The notes under the pieces are model-generated. The model was not told where the DNA came from. It saw only the letters and a list, made by a program, of their open reading frames with translations, and did not search any database. Shown here one piece after another: positions 25,456 to 34,898 of a stretch of DNA of 64,000 nucleotides. The stretch is from positions 14,998 through 78,997 of the forward strand of contig CAYNIU010000002.1 of the NCBI GenBank assembly GCA_964397365.1. The letters run 5' to 3'. The position numbers and the translations under genes were made by a program. Each line of letters starts with the position of its first letter. Position 1 is the first letter of the stretch. Origin of the DNA: Methylomarinum sp964397365. Lineage in GTDB: Bacteria > Pseudomonadota > Gammaproteobacteria > Methylococcales > Methylomonadaceae.

Positions 25456-26805
25456 TTGAAAGTGAAAATTAATTCGCTCAGTTTCCGAGTGTTATTGGCG
25501 GAAGGATTGGTTTTAGTCACATTTTTTGCGCTGGTAGCTTTTGTATTGGAGCAGGCGTTTCAACAAAGTGCTGAACAAGCGCTCAAGGAAAAGTTACAGA
25601 TTCAGATTTATTCTTTATTGTCGGTCGCGGAAATGAATAGAGCATTGCAATTGACCATGCCGGACGTTCTCCGTGAACCCCGTTTTGCCAACCCCGGTTC
25701 AGGATTATATGCTGTTATCCGCTTATCAGATCAAAGTTTGGTTTGGCGTTCAGCTTCGGCGGTAGGAATCAAACTTCCTCTGGCAAAACAATTAAATCAG
25801 GGGGATTTTGCTTTTTTACAGGATAGTCGCCAGCGTTTTGTTTTGCACTATGCTGTTATTTGGGAAAATGAATCGGGATTTGAAAGATCCTATATCTTTA
25901 CTGTGGCGGAGGACGGTCAATTTGTCAGTCATCAAGTGGCGCAGTTTAGAGTCACTATGACCAGCTGGTTGTCAGGTATTGGTTTGTTGCTGGTATTAAT
26001 GCAATTGGTATTACTGCGCTGGGGTTTAAAACCTTTACGGCAGATTGGACAGGATATTGAACGGGTTGAAACGGGTGAAAAAAACAAACTGGATGGACAT
26101 TATCCGACTGAATTGAATGGTGTTGTTGGTAATTTGAATGCCTTAATTAGCAGTGAACGCGCGCATTTAGAGCGATACCGTAATACTCTGGCAGATCTAG
26201 CGCATAGTCTAAAGACGCCGCTGGCTATCCTGAGAGGATGCATAGAGGCGCCGGAAGTCAATCGCGATACCGTGCAGAATCAGATCAGCAGAATGCATGA
26301 AATTGTTGAATATCAATTGCAAAGAGCGGCTGCAAAAGGACAGAGAAAGGTAGCCGGCAGGGTTGATATCAGTGTTATTCTGCAAAAAATTATTACTTCG
26401 CTGGAAAAGGTTTATGCCGACAAGCATATTGATTTCGATTTTACTGATAACCAGGATTGCCAGGTGTATTGTGAACATGGAGATATGTTTGAAATTGCTG
26501 GGAATTTGCTGGATAACGCTGCTAAATGGTGTCGTCACAAAGTCAGAATTTCTGTCATAAAACTGCAAGATAAAGAGCATGTTAATTATTCTCTGCTGTT
26601 ACTGATTGAAGATGACGGCTCAGGGATAGCGCCGGAAAAAATCGACGAGATATTAAAAAGAGGGGTAAGGGCCGATGAAAATATTGCCGGTCATGGTATC
26701 GGTATGGCCGTGGTTAATGAATTAATCGCCTTGCTTGGTGGTCGCTTAATCGGTGCAAAAAGTACAGATTTGGGTGGAATGCAGTGGCAAGTCTATTTGC
26801 CATGA
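25456..26805 (+). CDS. PhoQ-like membrane sensor histidine kinase
   Basis: 449 residues with a TTG start immediately after the regulator's stop codon; a GTG at 25462 is an alternative. Membrane helices lie near 10-32 and 170-188 and enclose a periplasmic sensor of about 140 residues. The H-box DLAHSLKTPLAIL puts the phosphorylated His near residue 250; the N-box is NLLDNAAKW and the G-boxes are EDDGSGIAPEK and GHGIGMAVVNEL. Asn-Ala-Ala-Lys-Trp is characteristic of PhoQ relatives. The signal is unknown, and the PepSY protein upstream may take part in sensing. Confidence 0.92.
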   Translation: MKVKINSLSFRVLLAEGLVLVTFFALVAFVLEQAFQQSAEQALKEKLQIQIYSLLSVAEMNRALQLTMPDVLREPRFANPGSGLYAVIRLSDQSLVWRSASAVGIKLPLAKQLNQGDFAFLQDSRQRFVLHYAVIWENESGFERSYIFTVAEDGQFVSHQVAQFRVTMTSWLSGIGLLLVLMQLVLLRWGLKPLRQIGQDIERVETGEKNKLDGHYPTELNGVVGNLNALISSERAHLERYRNTLADLAHSLKTPLAILRGCIEAPEVNRDTVQNQISRMHEIVEYQLQRAAAKGQRKVAGRVDISVILQKIITSLEKVYADKHIDFDFTDNQDCQVYCEHGDMFEIAGNLLDNAAKWCRHKVRISVIKLQDKEHVNYSLLLLIEDDGSGIAPEKIDEILKRGVRADENIAGHGIGMAVVNELIALLGGRLIGAKSTDLGGMQWQVYLP

Positions 26806-26825
26806 AAAGAAATTGTTTTCGACTA

Positions 26826-26854
26826 TTGCTTAATTGTATTAATTCAAGGATAAT
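26826..26854 (+). promoter_or_regulatory. Promoter of the 4.5S RNA gene
   Basis: TTGCTT (26826-26831) and GATAAT (26849-26854) are separated by 17 bases. The predicted start at about 26861 gives a leader of nearly 28 bases before the mature RNA, matching the processed precursor known for E. coli ffs. Confidence 0.6.
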
Positions 26855-26888
26855 ACGCCCTCTTTCAGTCAACGACTGGATTTACGAT

Positions 26889-26998
<110 letters not shown>

Positions 26999-27024
26999 GC
27001 CCAATCTTTATTGCCGAGTCTGTA

Positions 27025-28638
27025 ATGACTTATCAGGTTCTTGCCAGAAAATGGCGTCCACAAAATTTCACCCAAGTTATTGGCCAAGAGCATGTGACTC
27101 AATCTTTGATTCATGCCTTGCAACATGATCGTCTGCATCACGCTTATTTATTTACCGGAACTCGTGGCGTAGGCAAAACAACCATTGCCCGTATTCTGGC
27201 AAAAGCCATCAACTGTGAAAATTCGCAAGATTACAATCCCTGTGGGGAATGTAATATTTGCCGTGATTTCGATCAGGGCCGTTTTATGGATCTGATTGAA
27301 GTGGATGCCGCTTCACGCACTAAAGTTGAGGATACTCGCGATTTACTGGATAACGTTCAGTATGCGCCGAATCAGGGCCGTTTTAAGATTTATTTGATAG
27401 ACGAAGTCCATATGTTGTCGGGACACAGTTTTAACGCCTTGTTAAAAACCCTGGAAGAGCCACCGCCTCACGTCAAATTTTTATTAGCGACTACCGATCC
27501 GCAAAAAATTCCAGTCACCGTATTATCACGCTGTCTGCAGTTTAATCTGAAGCGTATGTTACCCGAACAAATCGACGCTCAGATGCGGTTTATTTTGCAA
27601 CAGGAACAGATTGCTTTTGAAGAAAATGCGCTTAAAGTATTATCGCGTGCTGCAGATGGCAGTATGCGTGACGGTTTGAGTCTGTTAGATCAGGCGATTG
27701 CCTATGGTAGTGGCAAGGTGGTATGCGATGATGTGGCTAAGATGTTGGGGACAGTGGCTCAACAACCGGTTGATGATATTTTGCTGGCGTTGGCTGCCAA
27801 TGATGCTAAAGCATTGATGGCAAAAATTGAGGAAGTAGCTAATTTGACACCTGACTTCAGCAATATTCTACAACAGCTGTTGCGTATTTTACATCGGGTT
27901 GCATTAACTCAACAGTTGCCGGGTTGGGTTGATCATGAATTTGATCCGCAATTAATAAATGATCTGGTTGACCGGTTATTACCGGAAGATGTGCAATTAT
28001 TCTATCAAATTGGCTTGATTGGTCAAAGGGATCTGGATTTGGCGCCTGATCCGCGTAGCGGTTTTGAAATGGTGATGTTAAGGATGCTGGCCTTTAAACC
28101 CAAAAAAACAGCGCCAGGAAATGATCCAGCTCAACAGCAGCCGGCAACGCAACACTTCAGTTCGACAACAACTTCTTTAAGTGATCGGAAACAAGCTGTC
28201 GTTCCACAAATATCCGATAGCATTAAAACTGAACAGAATGATAAACAGACATCTTCGACTGAGAATTGGCCGGAAATTATTCAGGCTATGAAAATCAAAG
28301 GAATGACTAGAGAGTTGGCGAATAATTGCGTCTATAATGGAGCGGATGATTCCAGATGCCATTTGACTATAAACCCGTCGCATAAACATTTGTTGGGTAG
28401 TAAGGCGGAAGAAAAACTACAAAAAGCTTTACAGGATTATTATGGTAAACCCTTGAAGTTGAAAATCACGGCGGGGAAAACAGATAATATTACACCGGCT
28501 GTACAGATGCAGAGAAATCGGGAAGATCGACAACAAGCCGCTGTCGATGCTATTAATCAGGATGACAATGTGCAAGCCTTAAAAGAGCATTTTGATGCCA
28601 GGATAATGCCTGGCACCATTGAACCGATTGATGATTAG
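27025..28638 (+). CDS. dnaX: DNA polymerase III subunits tau/gamma
   Basis: 537 residues starting MTYQVLARKWRPQNFTQVIG; the open frame extends upstream through ffs, but the ATG at 27025 is the family start. The AAA+ clamp-loader core has Walker A GTRGVGKTT, a four-Cys zinc module (CENSQDYNPCGECNIC), DEVHMLS and domain III to about residue 358. The tail (about 365-537) holds the tau-specific DnaB- and alpha-binding domains. A run of seven A at codons 360-362 is followed in the -1 frame by a stop after five codons, which would give a gamma-like 366-residue product. Confidence 0.96.
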   Translation: MTYQVLARKWRPQNFTQVIGQEHVTQSLIHALQHDRLHHAYLFTGTRGVGKTTIARILAKAINCENSQDYNPCGECNICRDFDQGRFMDLIEVDAASRTKVEDTRDLLDNVQYAPNQGRFKIYLIDEVHMLSGHSFNALLKTLEEPPPHVKFLLATTDPQKIPVTVLSRCLQFNLKRMLPEQIDAQMRFILQQEQIAFEENALKVLSRAADGSMRDGLSLLDQAIAYGSGKVVCDDVAKMLGTVAQQPVDDILLALAANDAKALMAKIEEVANLTPDFSNILQQLLRILHRVALTQQLPGWVDHEFDPQLINDLVDRLLPEDVQLFYQIGLIGQRDLDLAPDPRSGFEMVMLRMLAFKPKKTAPGNDPAQQQPATQHFSSTTTSLSDRKQAVVPQISDSIKTEQNDKQTSSTENWPEIIQAMKIKGMTRELANNCVYNGADDSRCHLTINPSHKHLLGSKAEEKLQKALQDYYGKPLKLKITAGKTDNITPAVQMQRNREDRQQAAVDAINQDDNVQALKEHFDARIMPGTIEPIDD

Positions 28639-28648
28639 TGGAGAGAAT

Positions 28649-28972
28649 ATGAAAAACGCACTGGGTAATATCATGCAGCAAGCCCAAAAAATGCAAGAAG
28701 ATATGAAAAAGGCACAGGAAGAACTTGCGGCAATGGAAGTGTTGGGTGAATCTGGCGCCGGGCTGGTGACCGTGTTGATGACGGGTAAGCGTGAAGTCAG
28801 AAAAGTGACTATTGATGACTCCTTGGTGGGGGATGATAAAGATATGCTGGAAGATTTGGTTGCTGCCGCCATTAATGATGCGGTACACAAAGTCAGTAAA
28901 ATGAAAAAGGAAAAAATGGCTGATATAACAGCGGGTATTCCTATTCCTCCTGGTTTTCAAATGCCGTTCTAA
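28649..28972 (+). CDS. ybaB: Nucleoid-associated protein YbaB/EbfC
   Basis: 107 residues from the ATG at 28649, preceded by GGAGAG. The coiled N-terminal helix (LGNIMQQAQKMQEDMKKAQEEL) and the motif VTVLMTGKREVRKVTIDDSL are those of the YbaB/EbfC family, dimeric DNA-binding proteins that coat the nucleoid. Gene order dnaX-ybaB-recR is conserved across many bacteria. Spacing of 8 bases to recR indicates co-transcription. Confidence 0.96.
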   Translation: MKNALGNIMQQAQKMQEDMKKAQEELAAMEVLGESGAGLVTVLMTGKREVRKVTIDDSLVGDDKDMLEDLVAAAINDAVHKVSKMKKEKMADITAGIPIPPGFQMPF

Positions 28973-28980
28973 AGCAAATT

Positions 28981-29577
28981 ATGCACACAAATGGGTTGTT
29001 GGGAGAGTTGATACAAAGCCTCTGCTGTTTGCCCGGAGTCGGCCCCAAGTCTGCTCAACGGATGGCTTTTTATTTGTTGCAGCAAGATCGTAATGGCGCT
29101 AGACAGCTTAGTAAGGTGTTATTGAAAGCCGTTTCCGAAATTAGTTATTGCCGGCAATGTCGCACCCTTACAGAAGCTGAACTGTGTGAGATTTGCACAA
29201 ACTCTGCTCGTGAATTATCTGTTTTATGTGTAGTTGAAAGTCCGGCTGATGTCTGGGTGGTTGAGCAGGCGACAGCTTTTAAAGGGCGTTATTTTGTCTT
29301 GCATGGGCGTTTGTCTCCTTTGGATGGTATCGGGCCGGATGAGTTGGGATTTGATCTGCTGGAAAAATATATGGCTGAGGGTGATTTACAAGAAATAATT
29401 CTGGCGACCAATTCCACAGTAGAAGGTGAAGCCACTGCTCACTTTATCAGTGAGGTAGCGCGTAAATATGCCATAAAAGCCAGTCGTATTGCTCATGGTG
29501 TGCCCATGGGAGGAGAACTGGAGTATATTGACAGTGGTACATTGACACATGCTTTCAACGGGCGTCGGGAATATTGA
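28981..29577 (+). CDS. recR: Recombination protein RecR
   Basis: 198 residues, normal length. The N-terminal helix-hairpin-helix is CCLPGVGPKSAQRMAFYLL, the zinc finger is CRQCRTLTEAELCEIC, and the Toprim domain carries VVESPADVWVVEQ and LATNSTVEGEATAHF. RecR with RecF/RecO loads RecA at single-stranded gaps. It is the third gene of the dnaX-ybaB-recR operon. Confidence 0.97.
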   Translation: MHTNGLLGELIQSLCCLPGVGPKSAQRMAFYLLQQDRNGARQLSKVLLKAVSEISYCRQCRTLTEAELCEICTNSARELSVLCVVESPADVWVVEQATAFKGRYFVLHGRLSPLDGIGPDELGFDLLEKYMAEGDLQEIILATNSTVEGEATAHFISEVARKYAIKASRIAHGVPMGGELEYIDSGTLTHAFNGRREY

Positions 29578-29621
29578 AATCAAGCGCGTTCTTCCAGTTA
29601 ATAAATTAAGGTAAAAGGCGA

Positions 29622-29960
29622 ATGAATAATTGTCTGTTTTGTAAAATGGTTACGGGTGATATACAGCCGGATATGGTGTTTGAAGACGATAAACTATTGG
29701 CCTTCAGGGATATTAATGCCCAGGCGCCAGTGCATGTTTTAATTATTCCCAAGCAGCATGTGGCGACCCTTAATGAACTGCATGATATGCAACTGGCCGG
29801 ACACATGTTGTTGACAGCCGCTAATATTGCTAATCAGGAAGGACTGTCAGAAAATGGCTACAGAACCGTTTTGAATTGTAATAAGCAAGGTGGGCAGGAG
29901 GTTTATCATTTGCATATGCATTTGTTAGGCGGCAGGCAGATGATTTGGCCGCCGGGTTGA
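29622..29960 (+). CDS. HIT-family nucleotide hydrolase (HinT-like)
   Basis: 112 residues. NCLFCKMVTGDIQPD at the start, HVLIIPKQHVATL in the middle and the histidine triad YHLHMHLLGGRQM near the C-terminus define a HIT protein of the HinT/YcfF branch, which hydrolyses adenosine phosphoramidates. AAGG lies upstream of the ATG. Located between recR and miaA on the same strand, it may be read through from recR. Confidence 0.94.
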   Translation: MNNCLFCKMVTGDIQPDMVFEDDKLLAFRDINAQAPVHVLIIPKQHVATLNELHDMQLAGHMLLTAANIANQEGLSENGYRTVLNCNKQGGQEVYHLHMHLLGGRQMIWPPG

Positions 29961-30023
29961 TTTTTCCGCGAAAAGTCGTCAATCGCCATAACTCATGGAA
30001 TATCAGTTGACGGTAGAGCTCCG

Positions 30024-30956
30024 ATGACTAAACAAAATAATCCCCCAGCCATTTTTTTGATGGGGCCTACGGCATCCGGAAAAACAGCATTAGCTGTGCA
30101 GTTGGCGCATATATTCAATGCTGAAATTATTAGCGTGGATTCTGCGTTAGTTTATAAAGGGATGGATATTGGTACGGCAAAACCGACTATGGAAGAACGC
30201 GAAGGGATTCCTCATCATTTAATTGATATTCTGGATCCTGCCGAATGTTTTTCTACCGGACAGTTTAAGAAATTGGCAATGGAATTGATGGCTGATATTA
30301 CTGTGCGTGGAAAAATTCCATTGCTTACCGGGGGAACTATGCTGTATTTCAATGCCTTGTTCTATGGACTGGCTTCATTGCCGGAAGCTAATCCTGAAAT
30401 CAGGAAAAAGCTGGATTTGGAGTTGCGGCAATTGGGTAAAGAGTCCTTATATCAACGACTGGCGCAGGTTGATCCACAATCAGCCGCCAGGATTCATCCC
30501 AATGATCCACAAAGAATTCAACGCGCGCTAGAGGTTTTTGAAATAAGTGGGAGAACTATCAGTAGTTTTTTTATGCAGGCCGGTCAGGAACAAATACCTT
30601 ATCGAAAAATCAAATTGATTGTCGCCCCTGAAGACCGGAAAATATTACATGATAAAATTGCTCGGCGTTTTTATAAAATGCTGGAGCATGGATTGGTGGA
30701 TGAAGTTAACGCTCTGTTTCTCAGAAAGGACCTTGATGAAACCAGACCAGCGATACGTGCGGTAGGTTATCGCCAGGTCTGGGCCTATTTACAGAATGAC
30801 TATGATTTGGCTACGATGACTGAAAAAGCTATTGTCGCCACCCGACAATTGGCGAAAAGACAGTTTACCTGGCTTCGCAGAGAGGAAGATGCATTACAGT
30901 TTGTAACTGAAGATAAAAATTTGTTGTCAAAGATTCGTAACGCTGTTCAGCTATAA
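30024..30956 (+). CDS. miaA: tRNA dimethylallyltransferase MiaA
   Basis: 310 residues. GPTASGKTALA is the P-loop, followed by IISVDSALVYKGMDIGTAKP and VGYRQVWAYL, the conserved MiaA blocks. The enzyme adds a dimethylallyl group to A37 of tRNAs that read UNN codons. It begins the widespread miaA-hfq-hflX-hflK-hflC series, and hfq follows 155 bases on. Confidence 0.97.
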   Translation: MTKQNNPPAIFLMGPTASGKTALAVQLAHIFNAEIISVDSALVYKGMDIGTAKPTMEEREGIPHHLIDILDPAECFSTGQFKKLAMELMADITVRGKIPLLTGGTMLYFNALFYGLASLPEANPEIRKKLDLELRQLGKESLYQRLAQVDPQSAARIHPNDPQRIQRALEVFEISGRTISSFFMQAGQEQIPYRKIKLIVAPEDRKILHDKIARRFYKMLEHGLVDEVNALFLRKDLDETRPAIRAVGYRQVWAYLQNDYDLATMTEKAIVATRQLAKRQFTWLRREEDALQFVTEDKNLLSKIRNAVQL

Positions 30957-31111
30957 AAAAATAATTAGCTGTGTGAACTTGAAAAAAAATGAATTGTCCC
31001 AACAATTACTGTAATAGTTGAAAAACTGATGATTTTGCCCTGACTCTGTTAAAAGCAAAAAAATTAGTAAGTAATGTATTCACAGGCTGAATAATAATAA
31101 GGAGAAATTGG

Positions 31112-31351
31112 ATGTCAAAAAGTCAAAATTTACAGGATAATTTTTTAAATACACTTAGAAAAGAACATACGCCTGTATCAATATTTCTGGTTAATGGTAT
31201 TAAGCTTCAAGGGAAGGTGGATTCCTTTGATCAGTATGTCATTATGCTTAAAAATACAGTCAGTCAGATGGTATATAAGCATGCAATATCAACTATCGTA
31301 CCGGGAAAACCCGTCAAATTAGCACGAGATAACGAACTCATTGAAGACTGA
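31112..31351 (+). CDS. hfq: RNA chaperone Hfq
   Basis: 79 residues. SKSQNLQDNFLNTLRKEHTP begins the protein, and Sm2 is KNTVSQMVYKHAISTIVP with the signature YKHAI. The C-terminal tail is very short compared with the 102 residues of E. coli. Hfq hexamers pair small RNAs with mRNAs. AAGGAG precedes the start. hflX follows after 29 bases. Confidence 0.97.
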   Translation: MSKSQNLQDNFLNTLRKEHTPVSIFLVNGIKLQGKVDSFDQYVIMLKNTVSQMVYKHAISTIVPGKPVKLARDNELIED

Positions 31352-31380
31352 ATATTATATTAAATTGAAGGGGTGTTTCT

Positions 31381-32649
31381 TTGTTTGAGCGTCCTGATTC
31401 CGGTGAGCGGGCAATACTTGTTCACCTAAGCTTGCAGGCCAACCGAGAGGATCTTAAAGAATTAAAGGAGTTGGCAAAATCAGCAGGTGCAGACCCCGTG
31501 TACGTAGTCACTGGCAGTCGTTATCGGCCTGATCCCAAATATTTCATAGGCTCAGGAAAGCTGAATGAAATCAAGGCGGATATAGAGTTACATGCTGCCG
31601 ATATTGTGTTGTTTAATCATCCACTTTCGCCCAGTCAGGAAAGGAATCTTGAGTTGGCTTTAGGTGTGCGAGTGGTTGATAGAAACGGTCTGATTCTGGA
31701 TATTTTTGCGCAACGTGCGCAAACTTTTGAAGGTAAATTGCAGGTTGAGTTGGCGCAATTAAAACATTTGTCCACTCGCCTGGTGCGGGGCTGGACTCAC
31801 CTGGAGCGGCAAAAAGGCGGGATCGGGTTGAGAGGCCCTGGCGAAACTCAGCTGGAAACAGACAGAAGATTGCTGGGGATGCGTATCAAACAGATTCAAC
31901 GTCGACTGGAAAAAGTGGAAAAACAGCGTCATCAAGGACGCAGCAAAAGAAAAAAAGCGGAACTGCCTTCAGTATCTTTGGTGGGATATACTAATGCTGG
32001 GAAATCTACACTATTCAATACCTTGACTCGTTCAGATATTTATGCGGCTAATCAATTGTTTGCCACACTGGATCCAACCTTAAGAAATTATTCGCTTGGT
32101 AATGGCAGCAATCTGGTGCTTGCTGATACTGTCGGGTTTATTCGTCATTTGCCTCATGAACTGGTGGCGGCTTTTAAATCCACCTTGCAGGAAGCCAGTG
32201 AAGCAGATTTGTTGTTACATGTGATTGATGCTAATGCAGAAGATAGAGAAACAACAGTTTTTCATGTCAATCAGGTGTTGGAAGATATTGATGCTCATGA
32301 GATTCGACAACTACAAGTACTGAATAAAATAGATTTACTGGAAAACAAGGTTGAGCCACACATTGATTATGATAAAACAGGTGTCCCGGTTAGAGTTTGG
32401 TTGTCGGCGCAGACAGGGGAAGGGTGTGATTTACTTGAGCAGGCATTGAACGAAATTTTTTCCAGTAAAAAAGTTAAAAGAAAATGTTTTTTATTGCCAC
32501 AACAAGCCGGTGTACGGGCAAAGTTGTTTGATTTTGCTCGGATTATTGAGGAAGAAGCTAATGACAGTGGTGGTTGGGAACTGGCGGTGGAAATTGATAA
32601 AAAGCATCTTGGTTTGTTAAAAGATGTAAGAATTGAAGAAATAAGCTGA
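31381..32649 (+). CDS. hflX: Ribosome-associated GTPase HflX
   Basis: 422 residues with a TTG start preceded by AAGGGG; the opening MFERPDSGERAILVHL aligns with the E. coli start MFDRYDAGEQAVLVHI, so TTG is credible. An N-terminal ND1 domain and a helical linker with GWTHLERQKGGIGLRGPGE precede the GTPase domain: GYTNAGKST (G1), DTVGFIRHLP (G3) and NKIDLL (G4). HflX splits or rescues stalled ribosomes during heat stress. Confidence 0.96.
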   Translation: MFERPDSGERAILVHLSLQANREDLKELKELAKSAGADPVYVVTGSRYRPDPKYFIGSGKLNEIKADIELHAADIVLFNHPLSPSQERNLELALGVRVVDRNGLILDIFAQRAQTFEGKLQVELAQLKHLSTRLVRGWTHLERQKGGIGLRGPGETQLETDRRLLGMRIKQIQRRLEKVEKQRHQGRSKRKKAELPSVSLVGYTNAGKSTLFNTLTRSDIYAANQLFATLDPTLRNYSLGNGSNLVLADTVGFIRHLPHELVAAFKSTLQEASEADLLLHVIDANAEDRETTVFHVNQVLEDIDAHEIRQLQVLNKIDLLENKVEPHIDYDKTGVPVRVWLSAQTGEGCDLLEQALNEIFSSKKVKRKCFLLPQQAGVRAKLFDFARIIEEEANDSGGWELAVEIDKKHLGLLKDVRIEEIS

Positions 32650-32774
32650 AATGATTAATTTGCGATAGAATATAAAACTTTGGCGAATAGCCGTTTTATG
32701 GAAAGGATTTTCAATAAAACTATAGTGTTAGGGAAAGTCAGATTTAACGAAAATATCCAATTGGAGCATTTAGT

Positions 32775-33962
32775 ATGGCCTGGAATGAACCCGGTGGCGA
32801 CAACAAAGACCCCTGGAGTGGTCGTAAGGATCAGAGTGGTCCGCCCGATCTTGATGAAGCAATACGTTCTTTGCAAGAGAAATTAGGCGGTCTTTTTGGC
32901 GGAGGAGCCGGTGGAGGAAAATCTCAGGGATCTTCTGGAAAGAGTTTTGGCTTTTTGGCTGCTGGTGCCGCTGTTCTTTGGGGATTGAGTGGCTTTTATA
33001 CGGTTGAACAAGGTACTCTCGGTGTCGTCACCCGCTTCGGTGCTTATGTTGAAACCACCCAATCGGGCTTGAACTGGCATTTTCCTGCGCCTATTGAAGC
33101 GGTGCAGATCATTGATGTCCAAAAACAACGCTTTATTGAGGTAGGTTATCGTTCTGGTGGCCGGCAAGGGCAGGGTTCGGTTCCGCGTGAAGCACTGATG
33201 TTGACCAAAGATGAAAATATTGTCGATGTGCGTCTGGCTGTTCAGTATCAAGTCAAGAGTGCTAAAGATTATGCTTTTAACGTATTCAATCCGGCAGCCA
33301 CTTTGAAACAGGTTACGGAAAGCGTAGAACGTGGTGTTATCGGTCACAATAGTATGGATTTTGTGTTGACTGAAGGGCGTAGTGAAATCGTCGCCGAAAT
33401 TAAAACAGAGATTCAGTCGGTGATGGATTCCTATAAAGCTGGTATTTTAGTGACCAGCGTGAATTTACAGGATGCCCAGCCGCCAGAGCAGGTACAGGGC
33501 GCTTTTGAAGATGCCATTAAAGCCCGGGAAGATAAACAGCGCTTGATCAATGAAGCGGAAGCGTATTCAAACGATGTGGTGCCGAGAGCGCGAGGGGCTG
33601 CTTCCCGTAAAATTCAGGAAGCTGAAGGTTATAAAGTGAGAGTGATTGCCGAAGCCAATGGTGAGGTCAGCCGTTTTGCTAAAATACTGAAGGAGTATCA
33701 AAAAGCACCGGAAGTGACGCGGCAGCGTATTTATATTGAAGCTATGCAGAATGTACTAAGTAATACCGATACGATTATGGTTGATGTAAAAGGAGGCAAC
33801 AATTTACTTTATTTGCCACTGGATAAATTAAATCATCAATCATTACCGAAAGCTCAAGTATCAACTGGACATATTCCGAGCAAAGTGGTTCATAAACCGG
33901 TAGGAACTGTTAACCGTAATGCGCGATCCTCGTTCCGTGGTCGTGATGTGAGAGGGCGCTAG
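32775..33962 (+). CDS. hflK: HflK, subunit of the FtsH-modulating membrane complex
   Basis: 395 residues. The N-terminal cytoplasmic stretch MAWNEPGGDNKDPW is followed by a Gly-rich segment and one membrane helix (FGFLAAGAAVLWGLSGFY, about 58-76). The SPFH/band 7 domain spans roughly 80-330 with ENIVDVRLAVQYQV. It forms a large cage with HflC around FtsH. GGAG eight bases upstream fits the ATG. The gap after hflX is 125 bases; hflC follows after one base. Confidence 0.96.
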   Translation: MAWNEPGGDNKDPWSGRKDQSGPPDLDEAIRSLQEKLGGLFGGGAGGGKSQGSSGKSFGFLAAGAAVLWGLSGFYTVEQGTLGVVTRFGAYVETTQSGLNWHFPAPIEAVQIIDVQKQRFIEVGYRSGGRQGQGSVPREALMLTKDENIVDVRLAVQYQVKSAKDYAFNVFNPAATLKQVTESVERGVIGHNSMDFVLTEGRSEIVAEIKTEIQSVMDSYKAGILVTSVNLQDAQPPEQVQGAFEDAIKAREDKQRLINEAEAYSNDVVPRARGAASRKIQEAEGYKVRVIAEANGEVSRFAKILKEYQKAPEVTRQRIYIEAMQNVLSNTDTIMVDVKGGNNLLYLPLDKLNHQSLPKAQVSTGHIPSKVVHKPVGTVNRNARSSFRGRDVRGR

Positions 33963-33963
33963 G

Positions 33964-34821
33964 ATGGGTATCAATAAAATTTTAGTAGCTGTTGCTGCAA
34001 TTATTATTCTGCTTTCAATGTCGGTTTTTACAGTAGACCAAACTGAAAGAGCGATTAAATTTCGCTTAGGTGAAATCGTTGAAACTGATTTTTCACCGGG
34101 TATTCATGCGAAATTCCCATTCATCAATAATGTCAAAAAATTTGATGCCCGTATTTTGACATTGGATTCAAAGCCGGAGCGGTTTTTAACGGCGGAAAAG
34201 AAAAATGTCATCGTCGATTCTTATGTTAAATGGCGTATTGGCGATCTCAAGACGTTTTATACCGCTGTTGCTGGCGATATAAGTCAGGCTAATGTGCGTC
34301 TGGATCAGATTATCAAAGATGCTTTTCGTAGTGAATTCAGTAAACGTGAAATCAAACAGCTGGTTTCAACTGATCGCAGTATGATTCGTGAAGCTTTGAT
34401 TACCAATACATCACCTATGGCGAAAAAGTTAGGGATTGATATTGTTGATGTGCAGGTCAAGCGTATTGACTTGCCGAATGAAGTCAGTTCCTCGGTGTAT
34501 CGCCGGATGGAAGCGGAAAGGGAAAGAGTGGCGCGCGAGTTTCGTTCGCAAGGCGCTGAACAAGCTGAACGTATTCGGGCGGATGCCGATAAACAACGGG
34601 AGATTATCTTAGCAAATGCCTTTCGCGATGCTGAAATCCTGCGCGGTGAAGGCGATGCGAAAGCAGCTGATATTTATGCAAAAACCTATGGCAAAGATAT
34701 AGAGTTCTTTACTTTTTATCGAAGTATGAATGCATACAAGCAAACGTTTAATAAATCAGGTGATATGCTGGTGTTAGAACCGGATTCTGATTTCTTTAAA
34801 TATTTTAAGAAACAGAAATAG
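33964..34821 (+). CDS. hflC: HflC, partner of HflK
   Basis: 285 residues. An N-terminal signal-anchor (ILVAVAAIIILLSMSVFTV) precedes the SPFH domain with KFRLGEIVETDFSPGIHAKFP and YVKWRIGDLKTFY. HflKC regulates access of membrane substrates to the FtsH protease. The hairpin terminator at 34849-34876 follows and divides this group from hisZ-purA, perhaps only partly. Confidence 0.96.
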   Translation: MGINKILVAVAAIIILLSMSVFTVDQTERAIKFRLGEIVETDFSPGIHAKFPFINNVKKFDARILTLDSKPERFLTAEKKNVIVDSYVKWRIGDLKTFYTAVAGDISQANVRLDQIIKDAFRSEFSKREIKQLVSTDRSMIREALITNTSPMAKKLGIDIVDVQVKRIDLPNEVSSSVYRRMEAERERVAREFRSQGAEQAERIRADADKQREIILANAFRDAEILRGEGDAKAADIYAKTYGKDIEFFTFYRSMNAYKQTFNKSGDMLVLEPDSDFFKYFKKQK

Positions 34822-34848
34822 TATTTTCTGGAAGGAACAAGCTATTTA

Positions 34849-34876
34849 AAAACGCTCCACTTTGGTGGGGCGTTTT
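34849..34876 (+). terminator. Rho-independent terminator after hflC
   Basis: AAAACGCTCCAC pairs with GTGGGGCGTTTT around a TTTG loop, with one T-G wobble, and ends in four T. It should end or attenuate transcription before hisZ, whose ATG is 22 bases further on. Confidence 0.75.
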
Positions 34877-34898
34877 GTGCGAATAGGACAGACAAAAA

